In this document: positions 17,997 to 26,759 of the stretch, piece after piece
Numbering within the stretch: the first letter of the stretch is position 1
Layout of the letters: the number at the start of each line of letters is the position of its first letter
Assembly (NCBI GenBank): GCA_045562535.1
Contig: JBJKVP010000003.1
Location: 1-64,000 of the forward strand
Reading direction: 5' to 3'
Origin: UBA6926 sp045562535
Lineage (GTDB): Bacteria > Chloroflexota > Dehalococcoidia > UBA6926
DNA length: 64,000 nucleotides
Position numbers and translations under genes: made by a program
The notes under the pieces: generated by a model
The model's database searches: none
What the model saw: only the letters and a program-made list of their open reading frames with translations
Told to the model about the DNA's origin: nothing

Positions 17997-18623
17997 CTAA
18001 TCCTCGGAATTTTCCTCCGACACACTTTCATCACTAAGTTTAGTAGCGTCGTCATCCTCTTCGTCTTCAGATGAAACATCGGTGATATTTGTATGATCAT
18101 CTGTTTCCCCATTTGCTAAATCTGGCGCTGATTCTGTGTCCGGTTCTGGACTTAAAATATTTTCAGTTTCTTTAGTAGGATCGTCCTGTACTTCATCAGG
18201 TTTTTCAACATTTACATCATTATCTGAAATAGCTGTAGCGGCTTCAACTGTAGTGTCAGCACTTGAAATGACACTTCTCTTCTTAGATCCCTCTTTGATC
18301 CTGGCACGGCGACCTGTTCGCCCTCTTTGGTAAAATAGTTTTGCTCTGCGAACTTTGCCTTGCCTTACAACCTCAATATTTTCTAATCTTGGTGAATTAA
18401 GTAAAAATGTCCGTTCAACGCCTATCCCGTCAATTACACGCCTGATGGTAATATTTGCGTTCGCACCATTTCTAGTCATCCACATAACCACGCCCTGTAT
18501 CTGTTGAGTCCTCTGACGTTCTCCTTCAACAACACGGTAGAATACCTTTACGGTATCTCCAGCCCGAATATGCGTGTAATTATGCTTGCTCGGCATATTT
18601 TTTATAAGATGACCAACGTCCAT
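17997..18623 (-). CDS. rplS: Ribosomal protein bL19 with long acidic C-terminal extension
   Basis: Large-subunit protein at the 30S-50S interface. Residues 1-115 are a normal L19, with IRAGDTVKVFYRVVEGERQR, then SPRLENIEVVRQGKVRRAKL. The remaining ~90 residues form a Ser/Thr/Asp/Glu-rich tail ending in an acidic run, nearly doubling the usual length of about 115. The frame is clean and the tail has no stop or codon-use break. Such a tail should be disordered and highly negative. A promoter at 18723-18751 lies in the 167-base gap after trmD, so rplS and priA can be expressed separately from trmD. Confidence 0.93.
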   Translation of the reverse strand: MDVGHLIKNMPSKHNYTHIRAGDTVKVFYRVVEGERQRTQQIQGVVMWMTRNGANANITIRRVIDGIGVERTFLLNSPRLENIEVVRQGKVRRAKLFYQRGRTGRRARIKEGSKKRSVISSADTTVEAATAISDNDVNVEKPDEVQDDPTKETENILSPEPDTESAPDLANGETDDHTNITDVSSEDEEDDDATKLSDESVSEENSED

Positions 18624-18722
18624 TTTAATTTAACCTTCCTAAAAAATTATTGAAGTTCAATATAGGCAAATTAACAGGAAATACCAAGAGTCAAATTCCT
18701 AAAGTACCTATACTGTAACTAA

Positions 18723-18751
18723 ATTATACTTTTCCGTATAACTTTTAGCAA
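18723..18751 (-). promoter_or_regulatory. Sigma70-type promoter for rplS
   Basis: On the minus strand TTGCTA (18751-18746) is followed after 17 bases by a perfect TATAAT (18728-18723). Transcription would start near 18716, about 93 bases upstream of the rplS ATG, leaving a leader that could carry autoregulation. It lies in the unusually long trmD-rplS gap. Confidence 0.65.
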
Positions 18752-18790
18752 AGCGTAGCAAAATTGACTGTTGTGTCATGGAAAACCTAA

Positions 18791-19549
18791 TTAGGAACTC
18801 GTATTATTAGGCTTCCATCCTTGCGACAACAGAAAAGCATTATCTTCTGCAGATAAATCTGCGCTGTCTAGAAGATCTGGTCGATTATTCATAGTGAATA
18901 GAAGCGACTGGTGTCTTCGCCATTCCTCTATTTTTTTATGATCGCCTGATAACAATATAGAAGGTACGTGAGATCCATTAAATAATTCAGGCCTAGTATA
19001 TTGGGGATATTGTAATAAATTGCTTGAAAATGAATCATTGTTACCTGATTCTGCACCCCCTAAAACCCCTGGAATCCTTCTCGCGATCGCATCTATAATA
19101 ACCATGCTGGCCAAATCACCGCCTGTCATAATAAAATCACCCAAACTAAGCGTGATAGTAGCCATTTCTTTACGCACTCTTTCGTCCACTCCCTCATAGT
19201 TACCAGATATCATTACAATTTCGTCCTTAGTAGCAAGCTCGTCAGCAAGTCCTTGATTGAATGTTTCACCTCTAGGATCAAGAAGAATGATCGGCACTTG
19301 TGAAAAATCGGATGAGATTTCGCCAGACGCACTTTCTATCGCTTTCGAAACAGGTTCTGGTTTGATTAGCATTCCAGGGCCACCTCCGTAGGGAGAATCA
19401 TCAACCATGAGGTTAGAACCTTGTCCAAATTTTCTGAGATCATGAAGGCAAAGGGAAAATATACCTTCTTTTTGTCCTCTGCCCAAAACACTTTGACCAA
19501 GAGGCCCAGGAAAAGAGGAAGGAAAAAGCGAAATCAAGTGGAACCGCAT
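18791..19549 (-). CDS. trmD: tRNA (guanine-N1)-methyltransferase TrmD
   Basis: Methylates G37 of tRNAs reading CNN codons, which prevents frameshifting; tRNA-Pro and tRNA-Leu encoded in this window are expected substrates. The 252-residue SPOUT protein has LFPSSFPGPLGQSVLGR, DDSPYGGGPGMLIKPEP, the SAM-binding trefoil knot NYEGVDERV and GDFIMTGGDLASMVIIDAI, and the C-terminal domain starting at TRPELFNG. GGAGG precedes the ATG. The order trmD-rplS is conserved in bacteria, but rpsP and rimM are absent here. Confidence 0.96.
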   Translation of the reverse strand: MRFHLISLFPSSFPGPLGQSVLGRGQKEGIFSLCLHDLRKFGQGSNLMVDDSPYGGGPGMLIKPEPVSKAIESASGEISSDFSQVPIILLDPRGETFNQGLADELATKDEIVMISGNYEGVDERVRKEMATITLSLGDFIMTGGDLASMVIIDAIARRIPGVLGGAESGNNDSFSSNLLQYPQYTRPELFNGSHVPSILLSGDHKKIEEWRRHQSLLFTMNNRPDLLDSADLSAEDNAFLLSQGWKPNNTSS

Positions 19550-19571
19550 CTAAGCCTCCGAATTAACCGGA

Positions 19572-20060
19572 CTAATGAGAAGTATTCTCTAAATAAATTA
19601 AATCGAGAGCGTGTGGAATTATATGAGAAATTGAATCCATACATTCCTCAACCCCTTTGGGACTACCTGGCAAATTGATTATCAAGCATTTCCCTCTAAT
19701 ACCGGCGACTTGTCGAGATAAAATAGCATTTGGTGTAGAAGCCAAAGTTTCTCTCCGCATGTGTTCAACAATACCAGGAACAGTCCGTTCTATAACATCT
19801 AGTGTTGCTTCTGGGGTATTGTCTCTAGGGCCCACTCCTGTACCCCCGGTGGTAAGAATTAAAGCGACCGACCCAGAATCCGCCCAGGACATCAATTGCT
19901 CGGAAATCAATTTTGGATCGTCGGCAATAATTTTCGATTCGAAAATCTGACCGCCAATCGATTCAACCATCTTCCGTAAAACACTGCCACTCACATCGTC
20001 CCCGCGTTTCTCAGATCTAGAATCGCTAAGGGTAAGAAGAGCAACGGGAAAAGTAGACAT
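19572..20060 (-). CDS. MoaB/Mog-type molybdopterin adenylyltransferase
   Basis: Molybdenum cofactor protein that adenylylates molybdopterin before metal insertion. The 162-residue chain has the MoCF fold markers LTLSDSRS near the start, LILTTGGTGVGPRDNTPEAT with the nucleotide-binding TTGGTG loop, and INLPGSPKGVEECM. The ATG at 20060 is better placed relative to AAAGG than the GTG at 20069. No other molybdopterin genes are in the window; MoaB and Mog cannot be separated by sequence alone. It lies 22 bases upstream of trmD. Confidence 0.85.
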   Translation of the reverse strand: MSTFPVALLTLSDSRSEKRGDDVSGSVLRKMVESIGGQIFESKIIADDPKLISEQLMSWADSGSVALILTTGGTGVGPRDNTPEATLDVIERTVPGIVEHMRRETLASTPNAILSRQVAGIRGKCLIINLPGSPKGVEECMDSISHIIPHALDLIYLENTSH

Positions 20061-20106
20061 ATAATTCACCTTTCCAAAATTTTATCACAACACGTCTATA
20101 GAATTG

Positions 20107-20901
20107 TTACTCACTATCCATAGGGTCGTTCAACCCGTGGGTATCGGAACTTTCTCGGGAATCTAAATTGTTATCTGTTTCATATACGAGTCTCACCACG
20201 GCTTCGAATGCATTAAGAAAGGATTCCATCGCTTCCTGGCTCCACGAATCATTCGGGTTAGGTAGTTCACCTAATAGCCCTGTGATAGCTGGATGAATCC
20301 CTTTCAGGCGATTAAGGCCTTCCACACCTAAAGAGCCAAATTGAGTCAATATATCTGTCTTGAAATTTTCGTCCGCTAATTCCATTTGTCCTTTCTTTCC
20401 CGAAAACTTTTTTCGGCGCCTAATTGTTTTCGGTTTAGTGGAAAGTTGGGTGTGAAGAGGGATTTCTGCATCCAATGCGAGTCCTACAAAGAAGCTAACG
20501 GCTTTTTCTGCGGTTTCAGGTCCAGAACCTGCACTTTTAAACGCATCTAAAACATCACCTCTAGTTGATCTTGCTAATTCAATACCATCGATCAAATCCG
20601 AATACGCTCGAAGAATAATTCGAGACATGTATCGCCTTCGTTCTTGATCGTTATCTGCCTCCATAAGTCTTATAAATTCATCCGTAGGTTCATATAGGTT
20701 GGGCGTAGCTAAGTTCAGAAATACTAAAGCTCCTTTTAGCGCTGACTCCGTGCTGCCTGAAAAATTCATTCTCCCCCATACCGATTTATCTAATCTCTGA
20801 GGTAAAGGCATTACATCTGAACGAATCCTATCCAAAAAAGTCTCCCAACTTTTGTGAGATGCGTATGGTGGAGCCTTCTTTGGGCCAATGTTTAAATACA
20901 T
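20107..20901 (-). CDS. DUF5343-like protein
   Basis: A 264-residue soluble protein of unknown function. The N-terminal half (KKAPPYASHKSWETFLDRI, then LDKSVWGRMNFSGSTESALKGALVFLNLA) resembles the DUF5343 pattern, in which a helical, winged-helix-like fold is followed by an acidic tail. A basic patch KTIRRRKKFSGKKG sits at about 160-173 and the C-terminus is Asp/Ser-rich. GGAGG precedes the ATG. It is the first gene of the minus-strand housekeeping run and divergent from rsmH. Nucleic-acid binding is plausible from the basic patch but unproven. Confidence 0.6.
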   Translation of the reverse strand: MYLNIGPKKAPPYASHKSWETFLDRIRSDVMPLPQRLDKSVWGRMNFSGSTESALKGALVFLNLATPNLYEPTDEFIRLMEADNDQERRRYMSRIILRAYSDLIDGIELARSTRGDVLDAFKSAGSGPETAEKAVSFFVGLALDAEIPLHTQLSTKPKTIRRRKKFSGKKGQMELADENFKTDILTQFGSLGVEGLNRLKGIHPAITGLLGELPNPNDSWSQEAMESFLNAFEAVVRLVYETDNNLDSRESSDTHGLNDPMDSE

Positions 20902-21084
20902 AAATCCTCCGTCATTACGTCCGACAAATCAAGATTACTTTTTCGTGGTGTTTTCGTCAAATAGACATTTGTTTTCAGTGCAAGGATAAATTAACAGAAA
21001 CGTGTTTTGGTTTGAGGACAATTTTTTGAAACTACCTTTTTTCGGTGGGATCATATGTTATCTCCTTAAAAAAGGAAGATGAGG

Positions 21085-21113
21085 TTAAGCACCAAGGAAT
21101 GGAACAGGATAAT
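21085..21113 (+). promoter_or_regulatory. Weak promoter candidate for rsmH-ftsA-ftsZ
   Basis: TTAAGC (21085-21090), 17 bases, GATAAT (21108-21113), about 40 bases before the rsmH ATG. The -10 box is good and the -35 box poor. The rest of the 252-base divergent gap (20902-21153) shows a small TCCTT/AAGGA hairpin near 21063-21076 and no gene. Confidence 0.3.
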
Positions 21114-21153
21114 TAGATATAAATAAGGGTAACGTACCTTGAAGGGGGGCTGT

Positions 21154-22107
21154 ATGGTAGCGGAAACACGGATTTTCCATATCCCAGCATTACTTAAGGA
21201 AGTTATAGGCTTTATGGAGCCGTCTAAGGGTAAAAAGTATATAGATTGTACATTAGGTGAAGGCGGGCTTTCCCAAGCAATCACACAAAAAGGTGGAAGT
21301 GTGCTAGCACTAGAGGCAGACCCTCAAATGTTGCCTGTAGCAGCGCAACGGTTAAAAGAGTCTGTATCCAAAGCCGAGTATAAATTGGTCCAAGGGAATT
21401 TCTCTGAATTAGGTGATATTGCAAAACAAGAAAATTTTAACTCTGTAGACGGGATCATACTAGATCTCGGGTTATCATCTAGGCAAATCCAGTTTGAGCA
21501 AAAAGGTTTTACTTTCCAACAAAACCAGCCTCTCGACATGCGGTATGATCCAGAACAGTTGGTAACAGCAGCCGATATTTTGAACGAGTTACCTCAAGAC
21601 GAACTAATAGATATGCTTATTACCTATGCGGAGGAAGAAAGGTGGGCTGCGAAAAATATTGCAAAAGCGATAATTGCCAACCGCCCTATTTTAACCACCT
21701 TGGATCTTGTCGAGTCTGTTGAGATCGCAGTTGGTAAAAGAAATTCTTCTCGCATCCACCCAGCAACTAAGGTTTTTATGGGTCTGAGAATTGTTGTCAA
21801 TGCAGATCTTCAATCTCTTGAATTAGCTTTACCTCAAACTTTGGATCTACTGAAGCCAGGAGGAAGGTTACTAGTAATAGGTTACCAATCTCTCGAAGAT
21901 CGAATAGTTAAGCAGTTTTTCAAAACAGAAGCTACCGATTGCATATGCCCTACCATTCAAATCGAGTGTGTTTGCAATCATAAAGCATCCGTAAAATTAG
22001 TACGTAAGGGAGTTGTCACTCCTTCTTTAGATGAAATATCTCAAAACCCGGCTAGTAGATCAGCAAAGTTGAGAATAGCTGAAAAATTACCCGGTGAAGC
22101 AGCATAG
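21154..22107 (+). CDS. rsmH: 16S rRNA (cytosine1402-N4)-methyltransferase RsmH
   Basis: SAM-dependent enzyme (MraW) that methylates C1402 in the decoding centre. The 317-residue protein has the SAM loop DCTLGEGGLS, GIILDLGLSSRQI, the MRYD motif, RIHPATKVFMGLRIVVN and GGRLLVIGYQSLEDRIVKQF, all typical. The ATG at 21154 is chosen because AAGGGGGG lies directly upstream; an in-frame TTG at 21139 would place that ribosome site inside the gene. In most bacteria rsmH opens the murein/division cluster; here only ftsA and ftsZ follow. Confidence 0.95.
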   Translation: MVAETRIFHIPALLKEVIGFMEPSKGKKYIDCTLGEGGLSQAITQKGGSVLALEADPQMLPVAAQRLKESVSKAEYKLVQGNFSELGDIAKQENFNSVDGIILDLGLSSRQIQFEQKGFTFQQNQPLDMRYDPEQLVTAADILNELPQDELIDMLITYAEEERWAAKNIAKAIIANRPILTTLDLVESVEIAVGKRNSSRIHPATKVFMGLRIVVNADLQSLELALPQTLDLLKPGGRLLVIGYQSLEDRIVKQFFKTEATDCICPTIQIECVCNHKASVKLVRKGVVTPSLDEISQNPASRSAKLRIAEKLPGEAA

Positions 22108-22139
22108 AAAACAATCACACAAGTTGTAAGAAAGGTAGC

Positions 22140-23426
22140 ATGGGTCGGATGGAAGGAATAAAAGTATCTTTTGATTTAGGAGAATCGCGCATTAGGGCGA
22201 TTGTAGGTAGGCAAGGCGATAGCTCATTAAGAGTTGTAGCTAGTGCTGAAGTCGAATCTTCGGGAATCGAAGGTGGGGCGATTTCAGACAATATTGCTTT
22301 ATCTAGTGCAATATCAAAATGTGTCCGGATAGCTGAATCTCAAATGGGTTTCCCCATATCTGAAGCCACTGTGATTGTTCCTGCCATACTAACTCAACAT
22401 ACTAATGGCCAGGGAGTGAGGAGAATTGCAGGTAGAACAAGAGGAATTAGAGCAAACGATTTAACTAAAGCTCTATCCAACGTGGTATACGAAGAACCTA
22501 GCCACGCATCGACCGAACATCTCGATCTGGAGAAAACTTTATACGCACTAGATGGAAAATATTTTATTGATCCGCCAATTGGAATACCAGGAAGAGAACT
22601 GTCTGTTTTTGTGTCTCTTATTTCTATCAATACGGATGTGAAAGTAGAACTTACACAAATATTTGATTCGCTCGGTATAGCGAAGATTAGATTAGTACCC
22701 AATCAAAGAGCAGGAACTCTCGGTGCGCTTACAGAAGGAGAACGCAAATTAGGTGCAATCTTGTTCGACATTGGTAGTAGAGTATCAACTCTAACTTTGG
22801 TCAAAGGCGGCCGAATGTTAGATACAGGAATAGTACCTGGAGGAGGGTACCATTTAACTAATGACTTAAGTTTAGGGCTTGAGGTGAGTAAAGAACTAGC
22901 CGAAAAAATTAAACTAGAGTTCGGAACAACTGTTTTAGAAGTAGGTTCTGCTGAAATTAACCTTGAACGAGATGAAGAGGAACCTCTCGCCATAAATAGA
23001 GTACGAATGATCGAATTATTGAAAGAAAGATCTAAAGAGATTGTTAGTTTAGCGGAAAATTATATGAATACATCTGGGTACGGGGATTTTCCAGCAGGAG
23101 GAATCGTACTCACAGGAGGTTCAAGTGAACTTCCCGGTCTGGTGGAAATCGTTAAGCAAAAGTTTAATTGCCCGGTAAGAATAGCTAACCCAAGGGGAGC
23201 AGAGCGAATATTAGACAATTTAAACAATCCTTGCTGGGTTCCAGTTGTGGGAGGTTTACTTTGGTCAAATAACAAGGTTGGCCAAAAAGCCCCAATTCTT
23301 GTTACGAAATTGATCCGCAACATGGAAACCCTCAAAAAATATTTTTCAGCGAATAAATCAGATACTCCCACTACCCTTGTAAACCCGAATAACAAAACCC
23401 AAGGGGAGGTCGCTTTAACAAAATAA
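22140..23426 (+). CDS. ftsA: Cell division protein FtsA
   Basis: Actin-like ATPase that tethers FtsZ to the membrane. The 428-residue chain has the phosphate-1 loop FDLGESRIRAIVG, the 1C subdomain, LGAILFDIGSRVSTLTLV, and GGIVLTGGSSELPGL. The probable membrane helix is LVTKLIRNMETLKKYF near residues 388-403, followed by a polar tail instead of ending the protein as in many FtsA. GAAAGG precedes the ATG. It lies 32 bases after rsmH and 58 before ftsZ. Confidence 0.92.
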   Translation: MGRMEGIKVSFDLGESRIRAIVGRQGDSSLRVVASAEVESSGIEGGAISDNIALSSAISKCVRIAESQMGFPISEATVIVPAILTQHTNGQGVRRIAGRTRGIRANDLTKALSNVVYEEPSHASTEHLDLEKTLYALDGKYFIDPPIGIPGRELSVFVSLISINTDVKVELTQIFDSLGIAKIRLVPNQRAGTLGALTEGERKLGAILFDIGSRVSTLTLVKGGRMLDTGIVPGGGYHLTNDLSLGLEVSKELAEKIKLEFGTTVLEVGSAEINLERDEEEPLAINRVRMIELLKERSKEIVSLAENYMNTSGYGDFPAGGIVLTGGSSELPGLVEIVKQKFNCPVRIANPRGAERILDNLNNPCWVPVVGGLLWSNNKVGQKAPILVTKLIRNMETLKKYFSANKSDTPTTLVNPNNKTQGEVALTK

Positions 23427-23484
23427 CCTTTGGCAAAATAGATAGGTAAAAAACGAAGTAGCTGATTACGAAAAGGAGAATGGC

Positions 23485-24543
23485 ATGACTACTGAAAAAG
23501 ATATAGAAAGTTTAGTATCGATTAAGGCATTTGGCGTAGGTGGTGGTGGTAGTAACGCGGTATCTAGAATGGCTGCCGACGCATCACCGAGCGTGGAATA
23601 CATCGCGGTTAACACCGATGCCCAAGCATTAATAAAAACTGCAGCCCCCACTAAACTCAGAATAGGTGACCAACTTACCAGAGGTTTAGGCGCCGGAGGA
23701 GATCCGGAAGTCGGAAACCAAGCAGCAGAAGAAAGTCGAGAGGACATTTACGAAGTAGTCAAGGGTTCAGATATGGTTTTTATAGCTGCAGGAATGGGTG
23801 GAGGTACCGGAACAGGTGCAGCACCCACGATTGCCCAGATAGCCAAAGAGACCGGAGCTCTAACTATCGGAATAGTAACTAAGCCGTTTGCATTTGAAGG
23901 GCAAAGACGAGCAAGGCAGGCAGAAGAAGGAATAGCTCGAATGCATGATGCGGTTGATAGTTTGATAGTAATACCAAATGAAAAACTTTTAGAAGTAGCT
24001 GGAATGGAAGCATCTTGGAAGGATGCTTTCGGGTTAGCAGATGACATATTACGCAACGGTGTCCATGCGATTTCCCAATTAGTAACAGTTCCGGGAGAAA
24101 TCAATCTAGATTTCGCAGATATTAGAAGTGTAATGGCTAATTCAGGACAGTCCATAATGGCCATCGGAGAAGGCAGAGGGACCACCAGGGCTGTTGACGC
24201 TGCACGATCAGCAATTGAAAATCCATTACTAGATATCGATATCACTGGCGCTACTGGAGTATTATTCAGTATTACAGCAGGGTCAGACTTGGCCCTTTCA
24301 GAAATTCACGAAGCAGCGGCAGTCATAGCCGATTCAGTAGACCCAGACGCAAATATCATATTTGGGGTCGTTCCTGACAAAAAAGCTGATAAGGACATAA
24401 AATTGACCCTTATAGCCACGGGGTACGAGTCCAATACACCAAGCGAAGAAACCGTCGTCGATGAAATTTTGCAGCAAGCTCTAGGAGACGGTGACTTTGA
24501 TTTACCACCTTTCTTAAGAAGAAAAGGAAGGGTGGTTCGTTAA
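23485..24543 (+). CDS. ftsZ: Cell division protein FtsZ
   Basis: Tubulin-like GTPase that forms the division ring. The 352-residue protein carries GVGGGGSNAVSRM at about 17-29 and the tubulin signature GGGTGTG at 105-111, and later the T7 region. The linker is short, and the chain ends DLPPFLRRKGRVVR, matching the conserved C-terminal peptide that binds FtsA. AAGGAG lies 8 bases before the ATG. It ends the three-gene division operon, 45 bases before a strong hairpin. Confidence 0.97.
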   Translation: MTTEKDIESLVSIKAFGVGGGGSNAVSRMAADASPSVEYIAVNTDAQALIKTAAPTKLRIGDQLTRGLGAGGDPEVGNQAAEESREDIYEVVKGSDMVFIAAGMGGGTGTGAAPTIAQIAKETGALTIGIVTKPFAFEGQRRARQAEEGIARMHDAVDSLIVIPNEKLLEVAGMEASWKDAFGLADDILRNGVHAISQLVTVPGEINLDFADIRSVMANSGQSIMAIGEGRGTTRAVDAARSAIENPLLDIDITGATGVLFSITAGSDLALSEIHEAAAVIADSVDPDANIIFGVVPDKKADKDIKLTLIATGYESNTPSEETVVDEILQQALGDGDFDLPPFLRRKGRVVR

Positions 24544-24587
24544 TTAATAGATAAACATCCTCCCATTTTCCCTACCCCCCCATGTAG

Positions 24588-24625
24588 GCGTAGGCTCAGT
24601 CCCATCATCCTATCTGAGCCTACGC
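24588..24625. terminator. Bidirectional terminator hairpin between ftsZ and ispH
   Basis: GCGTAGGCTCAG (24588-24599), a 14-base loop and CTGAGCCTACGC (24614-24625) form a perfect 12-bp stem between two convergent genes. A T-rich run (TTATTCATT) follows on the plus strand. On the minus strand the tail is weaker, so termination toward ispH-side transcription may be partial. Confidence 0.8.
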
Positions 24626-24644
24626 TTATTCATTATAATCAAAG

Positions 24645-25604
24645 TTATTTACCCAGGCGGTCTCGTGTCTTTTTTATTTCAATAATTTCGGGTGGCAAAG
24701 AAAATTCCACATCTTCGTCAACCGCTTTTAAACTTCTAAATTTTGGAGCGTAGCGCTTTTCAAAAAATGATACTACCTCTTCAACAAGCGTCTCTGGAGT
24801 AGACGCACCGGACGTTATTCCAACTGTTTGAATTCCATCGAGCCATTCATTCTTCAATTCGGAAATATTGGTTATTAGATAAGATGGAGTACCTAAAAGA
24901 CTAGCCACTTCCCGAAGTCGTTGAGAGTTTGAACTATTCTCTGCTCCCAACACAAGTATTAAGTCGACTTCTGTTGTGAGTAATTTGACCGCGTCTTGTC
25001 TGTTTTGAGTAGCAAAGCATATATCAGATGTGGAAGGAGTAACCATATCAGGGAATCGATCATTTAATACTCTCAGTATATCTTTAGTATCATCAACACT
25101 TAATGTAGTTTGGCTGATTACTGCCACTTTTGTTGGATCAGGTACCTCAGCACTAAGAGCTTCTTCGATCGTACCAACTAGAATCATTTTTTCTGGGGCC
25201 TCTCCCATAGTACCAATCACTTCATCATGACCTTCATGCCCTATTAGAATTATAGTGTTACCTTTGGAGGCATATTTTAAAGCTTCGATATGGACTTTTG
25301 TTACCAGTGGGCACGTTGCATCAATAAAATCTAGGGCCCGTTCAGTTGCCATAGTTTTCACTGTTGGAGCAATACCATGGGCGCTAAAAATAACTCGGGC
25401 ACCTTTGGGAACATCAGTCACTTCCTCTACAAATATCGCACCTTTCTGTTCGAGCTCTTTAACGACAAAAGGATTGTGCACTATTTGTTTTCTAACATAA
25501 ATTGGTGCACCGTATAATATCAAAGATTCTTCAACGGCTTCGATAGCTCGTATAACCCCCGCGCAAAAACCGCGTGGCTCAGCTAAAACAACTTCATTAA
25601 CCAT
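24645..25604 (-). CDS. ispH: 4-hydroxy-3-methylbut-2-enyl diphosphate reductase IspH
   Basis: Last step of the MEP isoprenoid pathway, giving IPP and DMAPP through an iron-sulfur cluster. The 319-residue protein shows the three cluster cysteines in GFCAGV, DATCPLVTKVH and DICFATQNRQ, plus the substrate-binding SAHG and TSGASTPE motifs. It is monocistronic and divergent from the PAC2 gene. It supplies the polyprenyl synthase encoded at 35372-36385. Confidence 0.97.
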   Translation of the reverse strand: MVNEVVLAEPRGFCAGVIRAIEAVEESLILYGAPIYVRKQIVHNPFVVKELEQKGAIFVEEVTDVPKGARVIFSAHGIAPTVKTMATERALDFIDATCPLVTKVHIEALKYASKGNTIILIGHEGHDEVIGTMGEAPEKMILVGTIEEALSAEVPDPTKVAVISQTTLSVDDTKDILRVLNDRFPDMVTPSTSDICFATQNRQDAVKLLTTEVDLILVLGAENSSNSQRLREVASLLGTPSYLITNISELKNEWLDGIQTVGITSGASTPETLVEEVVSFFEKRYAPKFRSLKAVDEDVEFSLPPEIIEIKKTRDRLGK

Positions 25605-25720
25605 AGAAAATACAAATCCTAACTTTGCTGATTGAAACTAATCAAACTAGCTGCAACCTTTTTAGATTACATGTACACTTACATTGTGATGGGTTAAATA
25701 TAACCGTTAAGGAAGTATCT

Positions 25721-26653
25721 GTGAATCATATTCGTACAATTGGAAAACTGCCTGAAAATGTTGGTACCCTTATTACTGCTTTTTCTGGATGGTCCGATGC
25801 AGGCGATGCAGCAACAGGTGCAATTAGGTACTTGATTCGGGCCCGCAAAGCTAAATTAATTGCGGAATACGAACCGGAGGATTTTTTTGATTTTACACAG
25901 AACCGGCCTATCGTAAAAGTTGGAGACCAAGGAATAAGAAGTTTGTCGTGGCCCAAAAACGAATTTTACTTTTCAGAGGGCTCTGAAGGAAATATACCTT
26001 TGCTACTTTTTGTTGGAACTGAACCAAATTTGAAATGGGGAACTTTTTCAAACTCCTTTTTGGATATCGCCGAGTTGTGTGGTGTTAAACAAATTGTTAC
26101 TTTTGGAGCTCTGCTAAATGCAGTGCCCCACACTAGGAAGGCGCAAGTTAACGGCTCCTCTACATCAAAACAAACTCTTGAAATCATGGAAAGGATAGGA
26201 ATCGTTAGTGGTGGAACTTACGAAGGACCTACAGGAATAGCGTCAGCAATTATTCAAATTGCTAAAGAGAGAGGAATAGACCATACAGGTTTTTGGGGGC
26301 ATGTTCCTCATTATATTCAAACTAGCCCGAACCCAGTGGTAATAGAATCGATACTTGATAGATTACGATCTGTAATGGGCATATCAGTTGACCTCAAGGA
26401 ACTCGAAGGTGAATCTGCCGCGTTTATAGATCGATGTGAAGAAGCTATCAAAGATGATCCATCTATAAGAGACTACGTTGAAAGATTAGAGAAATATTTT
26501 GATGACATTATCCTCGAAGAAGATCTAGATATATTCCCTCAGCAAGAGCTTGGATCGACGCAAACTACATATGGTTCAAACGATTTCCCTACAACGGAGG
26601 ATTTAGTTGAAGATCTCGAAAACTTCTTACGTAAGAGGCGTAACGCTGACTAA
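25721..26653 (+). CDS. PAC2-family (proteasome assembly chaperone 2-like) protein
   Basis: Soluble 310-residue protein with the PAC2 pattern: TLITAFSGWSDAGDAATGAIRYL, IAEYEPEDFFDFTQNRP, SLSWPKNEFYF, LLFVGTEPNLKW and a conserved GGTYEGPTGIASAI. PAC2 proteins are known from actinobacteria, archaea and Chloroflexota, but their role outside proteasome assembly is unclear. GTG at 25721 is chosen because AAGGAAG precedes it; an upstream TTG at 25625 adds 32 residues with no matching conservation. The C-terminus is acidic and ends in KRR. Confidence 0.82.
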   Translation: MNHIRTIGKLPENVGTLITAFSGWSDAGDAATGAIRYLIRARKAKLIAEYEPEDFFDFTQNRPIVKVGDQGIRSLSWPKNEFYFSEGSEGNIPLLLFVGTEPNLKWGTFSNSFLDIAELCGVKQIVTFGALLNAVPHTRKAQVNGSSTSKQTLEIMERIGIVSGGTYEGPTGIASAIIQIAKERGIDHTGFWGHVPHYIQTSPNPVVIESILDRLRSVMGISVDLKELEGESAAFIDRCEEAIKDDPSIRDYVERLEKYFDDIILEEDLDIFPQQELGSTQTTYGSNDFPTTEDLVEDLENFLRKRRNAD

Positions 26654-26759
26654 CATAAATCAAAAAGATTGTGTAAACAAATATCTTTGGATATAGGTAA
26701 ATTAACTGGACCGATCACACGTAATTTGGATAATATATTACTAGGCCTATTATTTTAAT

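Noticed and set aside
19421..19678. Plus-strand frame of 85 codons across the trmD/moaB junction
   Set aside because: It overlaps both conserved genes on the opposite strand and ends within moaB; no independent signal.
20902..21153. Small RNA or missing mraZ in the gap before rsmH
   Set aside because: The gap has no reading frame resembling MraZ and only one small hairpin; nothing supports an RNA gene.
23748..24245. Minus-strand frame of 165 codons opposite ftsZ
   Set aside because: Shadow of the FtsZ GTPase core; no ribosome site and no family match.
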